This document shows positions 34,312 through 44,296 of a stretch of 64,000 nucleotides of DNA, in pieces. The number at the start of each line of letters is the position of its first letter. Within the stretch, counting starts at the first letter, position 1. The stretch is taken from contig FWCC01000322.1 of assembly GCA_900169235.1 (NCBI GenBank), forward strand, positions 30,726-94,725. The letters are read 5' to 3'. The notes beneath the pieces are model-generated. The model did no database searches. It saw nothing but the letters and a program-made list of their open reading frames with translations, and was not told the origin of the DNA. A program made the translations under genes and the position numbers. The DNA is from Zarea fungicola (Eukaryota > Ascomycota > Sordariomycetes > Hypocreales > Cordycipitaceae).

Positions 34312-36705
34312 ATGCCTCGACGCAGAAGCAGACTGTTCATGGTCGTGGCCGTGGTCATGGTCTTTATGATCTACCATGTTACACAGAACTCGTGGGGCAG
34401 CCCGTCGCCCTTGAGTAACGCGCGCGGGCCGTCCAAGAACGCCGTCAATCCACATCTCGACACCACGGCGCCCCAGGAGCCGCAAAAGGAAGGCTCCAGG
34501 TCATCCCTCGAGGCTGATTTGCATAATCACAATGCTGCTGCCGAGAAGCCCCTGGTTGGCGCAGACCCAGTGCGGCACGATCCCAAGAAGGCCTCGTCGT
34601 CCTCGTCGTCGCAGACTCCTACGCCCACCTCGACAGACAAGGCCGCCGCCGCCTCCAAATCGAGCGCCGCAGCCGAATCCGCCACAAAAGACAAAGAACT
34701 AGCCGACCCCGCGACCAAGGCTGTCGCCAGCACCCCAAAGGCAGAAGCCAAGCCGTCGAGCTCGGATACTCGCATTCACTGGAAATCATTTACTGAATTC
34801 TTTCCTGTGCCTACAGAGTCCGTCGCCGCCCTGCCCACCGGCAAGCCCAAGGCCATTCCCAAGATCCAGCACGACTTCAAAAAGGAGACGGAAGAAGCCA
34901 AGACTAAGCGCGAAACTCGCCAAGCAAAAGTCAAGGCAGCCATTTCGAAATCATGGACCGCATACCGCAAGAATGCTTGGATGCAAGATGAGCTGTCCCC
35001 CGTGAGTGGTAGCTTCAGGAACCCCTTCTGCGGCTGGGCCGCCACCCTGGTCGACTCTTTGGACACCCTGTGGATCGCTGGCCTCAGAGACGAATTCGAC
35101 GATGCCGTCAAAAATGGCGTTGCCAATATCGACTTTACCTATAGCGAAAAACCAACCATTCCCGTATTTGAAACCACCATCCGGTACCTGGGCGGTCTAC
35201 TCGCTGCGTACGATGTCAGCGGCGGTCACGACGGCAAGTACAGAATTCTGCTCGACAAGGCTGTCGAACTTGGAGAGATCCTCTTTGGTGTCTTTGACAC
35301 TCCCAACCGCATGCCCGTTTTGTACTACAACTGGAAGCCAGAATATGTGTCGGAGCCGCGCAAGGCCCACGGTGTCGGCGTTGCCGAGCTTGCCACCCTT
35401 TCCATGGAATTCACCCGCCTTGCCCAGTTGACCAAGGAGAATAAATACTACGACGCCATCAACCGCATCACTGATGCTCTGGTCAGATTTCAGCAAGACG
35501 GCCATGCCGCAATTCCCGGTCTGTTTCCCGAAAGGCTCGACGCAAGTGGCTGTGATGAAACGGCCGCAAATATGCGTAATAGAATGAGTAGAACATCGCA
35601 CCAGGGGCATAATGTTGCCTGTGTGGATAAGGGCCTTGTTCCCGAGTCCACGTACTCTCAGTCTTTCTCCATGGGTGGATCGCAAGACTCTGCGTATGAG
35701 TACTTTCCCAAGGTAAATCAATCACAAAGTCATGTGCACAAAAACAATAACTGACCGACCCTGCACAGCAATACCTTTTGCTCGGCGGCTTGGAGCCCAA
35801 GTATCAGAAACTTCACGAAGACACTGTTGATGCAGTTGACGAGTGGCTCATGTACAGGCCCATGATTAATGACACCGACTGGGACATTTACTTCCCCGCC
35901 AAAATCAAGACAAAAGGCAATCCCAAGCGCGATATGGATGTAGAGTACGAGGCGACGCATCTGACGTGCTTCATTGGCGGCATGTACGGAATTGGTGCCA
36001 AAATCTTTGGTCGCAAAAAGGATCTCGAAACTGCGAAGCGGCTAACGGATGGATGCGTCTGGGCCTACCAGACGACGACTACCGGACTCATGGCCGAGGC
36101 AGCCCACATGATGCACTGCCCATCCCTCGACAAGTGTAAATTCAACCAGGACGAATGGTATGCAATGGTGGACTCAAACAAGGAGTGGCGCGATCAAAAG
36201 GTTGCTGAATGGGAGCTGGAGTACGGCGACAAGGCCAAGTCTGGCGATACCAGCATCCCTGAACGCCCACAAAGCCATGAGGAATTTGCCAAGGAACAAC
36301 TTGCCTCGAGGGGGCTGCCCCCCGGCTACAAAAGCATCCTATTCAACAGCTATATTTTACGGTACGTTGAGGCAGTTCATCTGGAAGCATCAATCACTAA
36401 CATGTCATAGTCCCGAGGCCATTGAGTCTGTGTGGTACATGTACCGCATCACGGGAGATGCTACGTGGATGGACAAGGGCTGGGCCATGTTTGAGGCGAC
36501 AATGGCAGCTACCGAGACGGACCTGGCCAACAGTGCCATTTCGAACGTCATGTCGACCAACCCTTCCAAGGATAACGCCATGGAAAGTTTCTGGCTGGCC
36601 GAGACTCTCAAGTACTACTATCTGCTTTATGCCGGTCCGGATATGATCAGTCTGGATGAGTGGGTTCTCAACACGGAGGCGCACCCGTTCCGTCGGCCGG
36701 CCTAG
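34312..36705 (+). CDS. GH47 alpha-1,2-mannosidase, type II membrane protein
   Basis: Class I alpha-mannosidase that trims Man-alpha-1,2 residues from N-glycans in the ER/Golgi. Exons: 34312..35712, 35769..36361 and 36411..36705, giving 762 aa; joins read [12 protein letters not shown] and [17 protein letters not shown]. Start set at the ATG with context CCACC, which opens a basic patch plus one transmembrane anchor ([21 protein letters not shown]). A Ser/Ala/Lys-rich stem runs to about residue 155. The catalytic (alpha/alpha)7 barrel follows, with [47 protein letters not shown] and the C-terminal calcium-site motif NTEAHPF. The long stem and single anchor fit a Golgi mannosidase better than secreted or EDEM-type members. 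Confidence 0.94.
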
Positions 36706-37588
36706 CTGTGAAGTTGGTGGCCAGAATCTGCAAAATTATACATTGTATCACATGCGTATTGTCGGGTATTCATTATTGGCGTTTGGTGTCGGGTCTATCG
36801 ATGCATCAGTCTAGGTATGTAAAAGTCGATTAAAACATGAATTATAGTTTCAATGTTGTGTCTTGCGCGTATTGTGCGTATAGTGCGTATAGTGCGTATA
36901 GTGCGTATAGTGCGTATAGTGCGTATAGTGTGTCTTGTATGTAATGTGTCTAAGTGTGTAATTTACATGATTGGTTTAGCATGTCACGCTATTCACAATT
37001 CAAGTTTTATGATACTTGGCAGACGAAACAATCTCAATTCATCAGAGGATCGCACTCTGCGTCGCACTATTGTAGTGTCATATTCTATACCACATTGCCC
37101 ATTATTCCACAATCTTTCATTGAGAAACTCTCAAAATCATCAAAAAGCCCATAAATAACAATCGAATCCTCCCTGGACTTGAATAATATCCACAACTTCC
37201 AAAGTCCATGACATGAATTTGCGCGTCCAAGTTCCATTCTCGTCGTCGACGGTCGTGGAAAAAAAAAACAGAAAAAGCGGTCCAAATTCCGCGTCGAAAA
37301 ACAGTTGAAGAAGAGTAAAGTAAAGCCATAAAAACTCCGTTGTTGATGCCGTTTGCGCAAGAACCTTTATCCCCCTCTCATCTCAAAATCATTCTTTGAT
37401 TTTGAACCCCTCGCGTTGTATAGTCGGTGCCCCCCAGTTTCGTTGCGTATGTCGTTGATTGTACATGGTATGTTGCTGCTTTGTCATGGTCTCTAATAAA
37501 AAAAAAGAAGTATTAAAAAAAAACATTTTTCTTTTTTGCCGCCGATATAAAACAAGATGGAAAAAGTGTTATTGGTGTTGCTGTTTTT
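36706..37588. other. Convergent intergenic region of GH47 and Fig1 genes
   Basis: 883 bp holding two 3' UTRs and the 10-bp microsatellite at 36864. Several A runs occur at about 37258-37268 and 37498-37525. No gene seen. Confidence 0.4.
36864..36930. repeat. Tandem repeat, 10-bp unit (GTGCGTATA+G/T), six to seven copies
   Basis: A head-to-tail run of the decamer GTGCGTATAG, near-perfect apart from the first unit (GTGCGTATTG-like). Lies about 160 bp after the GH47 stop, so probably in or near its 3' UTR. Confidence 0.9.
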
Positions 37589-38438
37589 TTACACCAATTG
37601 TCGCACCACACTAATCGTTAATATCGTGACAATGAGACCAATCGTGACAATAATCAGCAGCGCAAACGAGAACCAGCCGAGCACCATGGCCGACGTGCCC
37701 ACGCCGCTCTTGACCACGCCGTTGCCAAAGTCCTGCGCAATGACCGACGCCGCCACCGAGGCGGTGTGCTGCCACAGCACGGAGACGAGGACAAAGATGG
37801 ACGAGACGAAGATGATGGCGAGGGAGACTTGGGAGACGGCGCGCGAGGGGATGGAGCGGACGACGCGCTCGGAGCCCTCTGAGTCTTCCTCCTCGTACCA
37901 CGACGGGAAGGTGGCGAGGAGGAGGACGCAGAGAAAGGCAAAGATGATGGCGATGATTCTATTCCAACTGTCAGCGTCTTTCTTATTCTGTACATATAGG
38001 GGAAAAAACGTACATTAGGTAGGGAAACACAATCATGTCCTTGAATTGCGCCGCCAGCCAAATCAGATTCAGCGGATCCTGGTCCTGGCTCACCTCCTTG
38101 GCCAGCGCCGTCGCGTTGTTGCTGCACAGCCACGAGCCGCCGTCTGGGTTCACGCAGATGCCAAAGTAGCCCACGCGCGCCTGCAGGCGGGCGCCGCCGG
38201 CAATGTTGGACAGCGCCGTGTGCACGTTGTAGTAGACCTGGGCCGTGTCGGGCACGGCCTCGTACGACTTGTAGTACAGGCTGAGGAGGTAAATGTCCGG
38301 GATGAGCGGGGAGGACGAGGAGCAGCCGGCCAGCAGGAGCGAGAGGAGGATTATGGCGACGGCGATGAGGATCATCAGGACGTGGTGGTAGCCCAGAAAC
38401 GGAATGTACCGCGTCCATCCTACTTGGAAGCGAGCCAT
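37589..38438 (-). CDS. fig1: Fig1-family Ca2+ regulator and membrane fusion protein
   Basis: Claudin-like four-transmembrane protein; in yeast it is a component of low-affinity Ca2+ influx during mating, and in filamentous fungi it is linked to hyphal growth, conidiation and fruiting-body formation. Exons: 38438..38014 and 37958..37589 (55-bp intron, GTACGT donor), 264 aa. TM1 is at about 20-37 (VLMILIAVAIILLSLLLAGC). The extracellular loop carries the family motif RVGYFGICVNPDGGSWLCSN. TM2 spans the intron (IWLAAQFKDMIVFPYLMIIAIIFAFLCVLLL), TM3 is SLAIIFVSSIFVLVSVLW and TM4 is SFALLIIVTIGLIVTILTISVV. An acidic cytoplasmic loop (WYEEEDSEGSE) lies between TM2 and TM3. Start and frame are unambiguous. 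Confidence 0.92.
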
Positions 38439-40370
38439 TGTGGGCGGCTAGCTTTGTGTGTGTAGGAGAATGTGGTGGTTTTGGAAAATTGGAATCCCTC
38501 CCGTTGTGGGATTCGGACGAGATTTGGGTTGCTCCCAGCTGCAAAGGAGCTTTCGCCTTCCGTCAGAAAAGGTTCTCCTGTTGATACCGTAATCAGAGCA
38601 CAATCGTCGCAGTATCTCCGATTCGTGATATCTTCTCTCCGTGCTGAACAGTTGAATAGACCCGAAAGTTTCGTTCTCGTTGGGCTTGGAATGCGGCCCC
38701 AGATAATCGACAACGGTTGAGATCTCGGTAGTGACAGCAAGAAAGGGTCTTCGCGGGGTCGTGATGGATGATTGGAATGCGACGAGGCGATGTAAACTCC
38801 TTTAGTAAAATCTGTAACCTTCTTTAGACTTTATTGAGCGTGTGACCAATATCTTTTATCGTCTGGAATGCGGGAGGAGGAAGGGTATTCTCGTAGTAAA
38901 TGGAGAAGAGTGTGTGTGTTTTGGTTGTATGTGTGTGTATGTGTGTTTAGTTTGGAATGCAACTTTCCTTTGAACAAAGCTTAGTTTCTTTTACTGGTTG
39001 ACCAAATTAAAAAAATGTCGATGGCTGGTCTGTGAAAAGGTAGAAAAGGAAGAGGCTGGAAAGTGAAGAGTGTTGCGCAAGCTTGCAGGATAGTACGGAG
39101 AGTACGGAGTAGACCCCCCAACCTTGCGGATTTGTCGGGCCAGTTCATGCAGCACAGAAGATGGTGCCTAATGCTTTTGGTTGGCCCAGCCACCAACCTT
39201 TTTTCTTGGTCTGCAGTGGGATACGGCCTGATGGATGGCCCTTATTTACTTGGTTTTCTGCGGCGTTGGCAGGGTAATCAGGGGTGACATCGCCGGCAGT
39301 GGGGCCGGTCGCTTTATTCGGTGGCGGGGACTTTTTTGGGCAAGGATGAGCCTGTCTGCAGAGGGCAGTCTATTCTTTTTTTGGATGGACACTTGTCTTT
39401 TTACTCGTTTGGTTCTTTCGTTGGTCTTGGAACTGCTCCAGGTGAGACCTGTTCATGGGGTGAGAGGCTACGACACCAAAACTCTTCCTTCTGATGCAAC
39501 CCGCACTAAATCCTGCCGCATTTTGTGTTGGCTGTTTCATGTCGCTAAAACTTCGTAGACACAAGCACCAGACCGACATGTATGTACATACAGCTTCCTA
39601 TTTGCCAGGGTATTCAATAGTCGAAGGCATTTCAGCACTGGTCACCCTGGCTCGTTGCGCAGGGACCGATATACCTGGCCGTTGATAACGCTCCGTGTTA
39701 CATGGACTGTGGCTGCGCCCCGTTGGCTGGGCAATGGTTACATTCAGCCTTGTAGCCGCCTACCCTACAAGTCAAGAATAAAGCAGCGACAGCCGTCGAA
39801 ACTTGCTCAAAATGCGGACGTGGTGCCTCGTAGAATTCAACCGTAACTTGATTAAGACTCATTCAATCACATGCATTCTGAAAATACTTTTATCCACAAA
39901 AATGCTCGCTGTTGGCGGCTAGGCCGTGGCCTTGGAGCTTTGTACCACCACACTAGACTACGCGTTTCGGTCGTCAAGTTCGCTACATGACTAGCTAGCA
40001 CTTGATTAACTTTGCTTTAGCATAGACAAGCTTGAACCTTGTCACTTGTTATTGCCGCCGGCAACTCCTCACCTGTCGTCTGATGCCATCTTCTCTAGCC
40101 TAGCTGCGAAATCATACCGGACGGCTGCTTCCGCCCATGGCATTAAGCATCCGTGCTGCCAAGGAGCAAAAGTGCCCGCAACATGGCATGTCAGTGACAT
40201 CAAGTGCGGCTGTTTCGGTTCTCGCTATGGAAGAGAATTCGTGATGCGGTGTTTTCTGTAGAGATGGCTCAAGTATATATTTGGTCTGCTGGGCTGCCTT
40301 GAAGAACTCTTCAGACATACCATCATTCAGTACAGCAATTAGCATTCATCATACAAATACTTTTACCAAA
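38439..40370. other. 1.9-kb intergenic region between Fig1 and the orphan gene
   Basis: Promoter region of both flanking genes. TG-rich simple sequence at about 38907-38949, and a short doublet GTACGGAGAGTACGGAGTA at about 39093-39111. A TATATAT box at about 40273 lies about 95 bp upstream of the ATG at 40371. No gene content recognised. Confidence 0.4.
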
Positions 40371-41126
40371 ATGCCTCCGTGGGACTCCAACGATTCTACC
40401 ATTGACAGTACCTCCTGGCAGCGCCTCGGCAGCGAGAGAGACGCGAACCTCTCCGCTCTGTTTGAAAGCTATGAAGTGCGTGCGGTGGGCGGCCAACCTA
40501 GCCGCATGTTCGAGCCTGGCAACATGACACTTGTTCACCCGCGAACCATGTCGCAGAACAACTTGCAAGCCATGAATTTCCAGCAGGTGTACCAGTCAGG
40601 TCGGTTCTACACGCACTGCGCCGTTCAGTACGCCTCCAACAATGCCGGCGGCGATAGGCCCACGGATGCTGTCAACTACAACCGGGGCCAGATGTACAGC
40701 ATGACGTCTTTGCTTGGCCCAGAGCATGCCAACCAGATGATGACCACCTCTACTGTCGTGCTCCGGTCTACCACGGCGCCGATTGATTTGGCCTGTATGC
40801 GAAGTGACCACGGCATGGCGACGCGGTTTCCTGAGTTTGGCGCCGACATTGAGCCCTTGCTGGTAAGTATGTCCATCGCGATGGCAGCGGCAGAAGATGG
40901 CAGCAGCGAGGAGCTGGTGCCCCGCGACGAGGATTTTAACATGGGTGCTCAGCACGACGCGGACTTGCTCATGGGGGCGCAAGTGAGGGCAGCATTGCCG
41001 ATTCGCGGTGCGGCCGCCGTGCGTGTCAACCATCCTCATCACCCATTTGGCACCGAGTACCAGGCCAGACAGAACGGGGGACTAGAGATGGAAGAACTGA
41101 CAGTCTCATTCAGAGTACGATTCTAG
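40371..41126 (+). CDS. Orphan 251-aa protein, function unknown
   Basis: Single open frame starting at an ATG in good context (ACCAAAATG), with a TATATAT box about 95 bp upstream. No signal peptide and no membrane segment. The sequence is soluble-looking, rich in Met and Asn in the first two thirds (FEPGNMTLVHPRTMSQNNLQ), with an acidic stretch near residue 185 and a basic end (MEELTVSFRVRF). No family recognised. A stretch of exactly 90 nt (40863..40952) starts with GTAAGT, contains a TTTAAC branch-like sequence and ends in CAG, so splicing would remove 30 residues (about 165-194) without changing frame. Codon use looks normal and the frame has no breaks, which supports a real gene. Confidence 0.55.
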   Translation: MPPWDSNDSTIDSTSWQRLGSERDANLSALFESYEVRAVGGQPSRMFEPGNMTLVHPRTMSQNNLQAMNFQQVYQSGRFYTHCAVQYASNNAGGDRPTDAVNYNRGQMYSMTSLLGPEHANQMMTTSTVVLRSTTAPIDLACMRSDHGMATRFPEFGADIEPLLVSMSIAMAAAEDGSSEELVPRDEDFNMGAQHDADLLMGAQVRAALPIRGAAAVRVNHPHHPFGTEYQARQNGGLEMEELTVSFRVRF

Positions 41127-42091
41127 CCAAGAGTACATTGTATTTAAGAGCGCACTTTAGCTTCCTATAGTCGGACTCACGGAGTAGTTCTGGGAGATGA
41201 ATTGAGATGAGTTTCCTGCTTGATGAACTTCCTGTAGTAACCAAATGGTGATGAGAATAAACTTCAGATGGTCACAGTGTATGCTGATAAATCTGGGATG
41301 GGCACAAGTAATACCAATCGCCGCAAGGGGAAGGTGTTGTGGCTTCAAGCTAATAGTGCTGTCCTAATAAAATTGCCGAAATGTGTAGAAATGTATAGAA
41401 ATGAACATGGTAAAATAAAAATAAAGAGGAGCTCAGAGAAGAAAAATAATTCTTTCTCCAGAGACGCTGCTGCAGTGAATAAATGTACTGCGGCTACCTC
41501 GATGGCGTCGATTAGAAACGGTTGGCGCGGCTATCATCCAGCACAGACTAACATTACTAGTTTTCATCCGACTCACCAGCTTTGCCTCACACATCAGTAC
41601 AGAACCTCGGCCTCGCCATGGATTTTTTCTTCATCATTATTCAAGGCGATACTTGTGACCCAAAAAATGTTGGAATGAAACCCAATGTGGCCAGAAAACA
41701 CCAGGTGGTAACCAAACCGGCAGCACGTTGCATTGCAATACCCCGCCTGATCCTTCAAGAGTTTCTCCTGCAAGCCTTCAGAAAACGCCTCACTTAGAGA
41801 ATACATGGCTTCCGTGCGTGCAGCAATTAGGCCATGTCGAGTCAATATACCCACTCACATTTGTGAGCCTGACCACTCATACTCACTGTCTGGCAGAGGA
41901 TTGCATGAGATATGCAGCCACAGAACCGTCAGCTCCGAAGTCATGGCTGAGTAGTTCCCCAACGTTGTCATTCCTCTGAAAGAGCACGCCCACCCCGCTC
42001 TCTTTTCTCAGTTTATGACCTGCCTCCTCCGTGTCCATTTCCATCCTGGGCTAGAAGTTACTATCTATTGTCGCTCTCATAGAATCACGCC
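41127..42091. other. 965-bp intergenic region
   Basis: Between two same-strand genes; A/T-rich around 41380-41450. Short open frames only; nothing recognisable. Confidence 0.35.
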
Positions 42092-43735
42092 ATGACGCCG
42101 GAAGGTAAAGCGAGACATGCCTTGTTTAAAGGCTTTGAGGAAACAATCAACTCAAACAGTTATTTGGATGACCCTGATATTCTTGGTCGTAAATGCCCTG
42201 CCATTCCAGAGTCTGGGCACAACAAGGGTAAAGTCTGTGGAACCGATTTGAAGATGGAAAGCAGCGCGACTCAACTTTACCAGACGCTCTCGGCAACGAC
42301 TATTATCACAGATGAGAAAAAGCTGTTAAGTGACTTTGGAACGTTTATTAAGGCATCACACTGCGGTAATCACGGAAAGGCGAGAAGAATTAGTGATGGG
42401 CTCGAGAAATGGCGAAAAGACCAGCTCGCGCGATACCTATTGTCATTGAATGTGAAATCTGAGGTCCCAGTCGGCTACACTCCTTCACAGGATAGCCTCA
42501 CGGACTGCAGTTATGATGCAGAGGCAGATTGCACACCATCATCAGAGGCCGCCTTCTGTGGTGGAGTTGTAAATGGCGAGGGAGAGTCATTGGACGCCAG
42601 AGCTACTACGCTTGAATTCAATACCCCAATGAGGAAAGTCCCATCCACGAATATTACCATTCATGAGGTCTCCATTCCAAGCGAGATCGAACCGAAGTCA
42701 GAAGTTAGCGCGACCGTGCTGAGCGTGCAGGAAAGTGAAGATTCGTCGACGGAGACTGCCCAGATGATAAGCACATTGACACTCAATGAAGAGGCAAGTC
42801 TGCCAGGTTTAATCCGTGAGCCAGAAAAGACCTCGAAAAATGAGGAGTATATAATGCGCAGGAAGAAAGAAGATGTGGAAGAGCTCAAGAATATCGGTAT
42901 TGCCAGCCTCAAACGGAGAGTGTCACGACGTGATAACTCTGGGGTGATTCGCGAATTCCATAAGCCATTTACGGCAGACGATGATAAGGAAGGAATTCTT
43001 TACGTTCTTGCAAAGACAAAGGCACCTGGTATTTTCAAAATCGGATGGTCGACGCTCAGTGCAAAGGAACGTCTCGAGCATCCAAAAAACTGTTATGCAA
43101 ATGAGGCTGAAATCATCTACGAGAGTCCGACAGCGTTCCACGGTGCCTACCGGGCTGAAAAATGCGCGCATGCTATTTTAAAGAATGAACAGGTCCAAAT
43201 GGTTCAGTGTTTCCATTGCGACAAAAAGCACAGAGAGTACTTCAAGGCCTCGAAGACAGACGTCCTGCGCACGGTAAAGGTCGTTGAGAAAGTTCTCAGG
43301 CTTCCTGGATATGTCTACAGTGACAGGGAGCAGCGGTGGAAGCTTTCCGACCTTGCATATGAAGTAGTTCATGGCACATTTAGGAACGATCTTGATAGAA
43401 TGGAGACGGCACTGGAGCCAGAGGTGACGGCAACAGTGGCTGTGGCGAAGAATACACTGGAATCTGGAGAGCAAGCTATTCCAGCGAGAGCCACACGGCC
43501 GACCTGGATGGAAACGGCAGGCAGAACTGTCGGAACCGCCAGTGGTAGAGTGGCAAGGGTCTTTCGACGCAGCCTAACAGCGGAAAGTAATGAGGAGGAT
43601 CCCTCAAATTCGCCAAAGACACGTTCGATTTCGAGTGTCTTTGCAAAATTGAAGGATCGCTCCGATGCTGCTGTTAAGGCGTATCGGGCAGATTTTGAGG
43701 CGGCATATGCACAAGCATCCTCCCCTAGGAAGTGA
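42092..43735 (+). CDS. T5orf172/MUG113 (DUF1766) GIY-YIG-like domain protein
   Basis: 547-aa single-exon protein. The domain at about 301-400 opens with GILYVLAKTKAPGIFKIGWS and continues through RLEHPKNCYANEAEIIYES and AEKCAHAIL to HREYFKASKTDVLRTVKVVEKVL. This is the T5orf172 fold, a distant relative of GIY-YIG nucleases (Y304, the GIFKIG strand, and a late REYF). An N-terminal Cys/His cluster (GRKCPAIP ... GKVCG ... ASHCGNHG) may bind zinc and is shared with other fungal members as far as I recall. The middle (about 130-290) is Ser/Thr/Glu-rich and likely disordered. The C-terminus is basic and helical. Cellular role unknown; DNA binding or cleavage is a family-level guess. Confidence 0.82.
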   Translation: MTPEGKARHALFKGFEETINSNSYLDDPDILGRKCPAIPESGHNKGKVCGTDLKMESSATQLYQTLSATTIITDEKKLLSDFGTFIKASHCGNHGKARRISDGLEKWRKDQLARYLLSLNVKSEVPVGYTPSQDSLTDCSYDAEADCTPSSEAAFCGGVVNGEGESLDARATTLEFNTPMRKVPSTNITIHEVSIPSEIEPKSEVSATVLSVQESEDSSTETAQMISTLTLNEEASLPGLIREPEKTSKNEEYIMRRKKEDVEELKNIGIASLKRRVSRRDNSGVIREFHKPFTADDDKEGILYVLAKTKAPGIFKIGWSTLSAKERLEHPKNCYANEAEIIYESPTAFHGAYRAEKCAHAILKNEQVQMVQCFHCDKKHREYFKASKTDVLRTVKVVEKVLRLPGYVYSDREQRWKLSDLAYEVVHGTFRNDLDRMETALEPEVTATVAVAKNTLESGEQAIPARATRPTWMETAGRTVGTASGRVARVFRRSLTAESNEEDPSNSPKTRSISSVFAKLKDRSDAAVKAYRADFEAAYAQASSPRK

Positions 43736-44296
43736 TTGTGATTAAGTGACTAATTTTGCAATTTAAGATAAAGAGGGAACAAGTTATAGTTATGAAGCCT
43801 AGTTTATGTTAATATTGCTGCGTGGTATGAAGTTCTTGCGCTATTGCTCTATCTCTATAACCATTTTCATAGTCTCACTAAGTGAAACCGTTGACCGAAG
43901 ACTTTACATGTATTATTTAGTGCGTTGAAAGGCTCCAAGCCTTGGCGAATCTATGGATCGTATCGAAGTTGCTGCGCCAGTGAGCCTTTGACCTGTCCTC
44001 TTCATCACAATGCCTTACCAGGTCATTATGCGACAGACCGCTTCAGATCACCAGTGATTTGATTGAGCCGTTAACATATATCTGATAAAGTTGCTACGGC
44101 TATGGAAGCCATAATAAATATATGTAGAAAATGATAGAGAAAAAAAACCACCCTCGCATTTCACCATTGAATTGTGTTTGGTGGGGATGCTTGCTGGCTT
44201 GTCTGCCGTTATCGATTAGCTTTGGCCAACTCACCAGTGACATCGGCATCAACCATTTCCCACTGCAACAACCACAAAACGGCCAGTAATGACAAA
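43736..44296. other. 561-bp intergenic region upstream of TIP20
   Basis: 3' end of the T5orf172 gene and promoter of the next gene, on the same strand. Nothing else seen. Confidence 0.35.
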
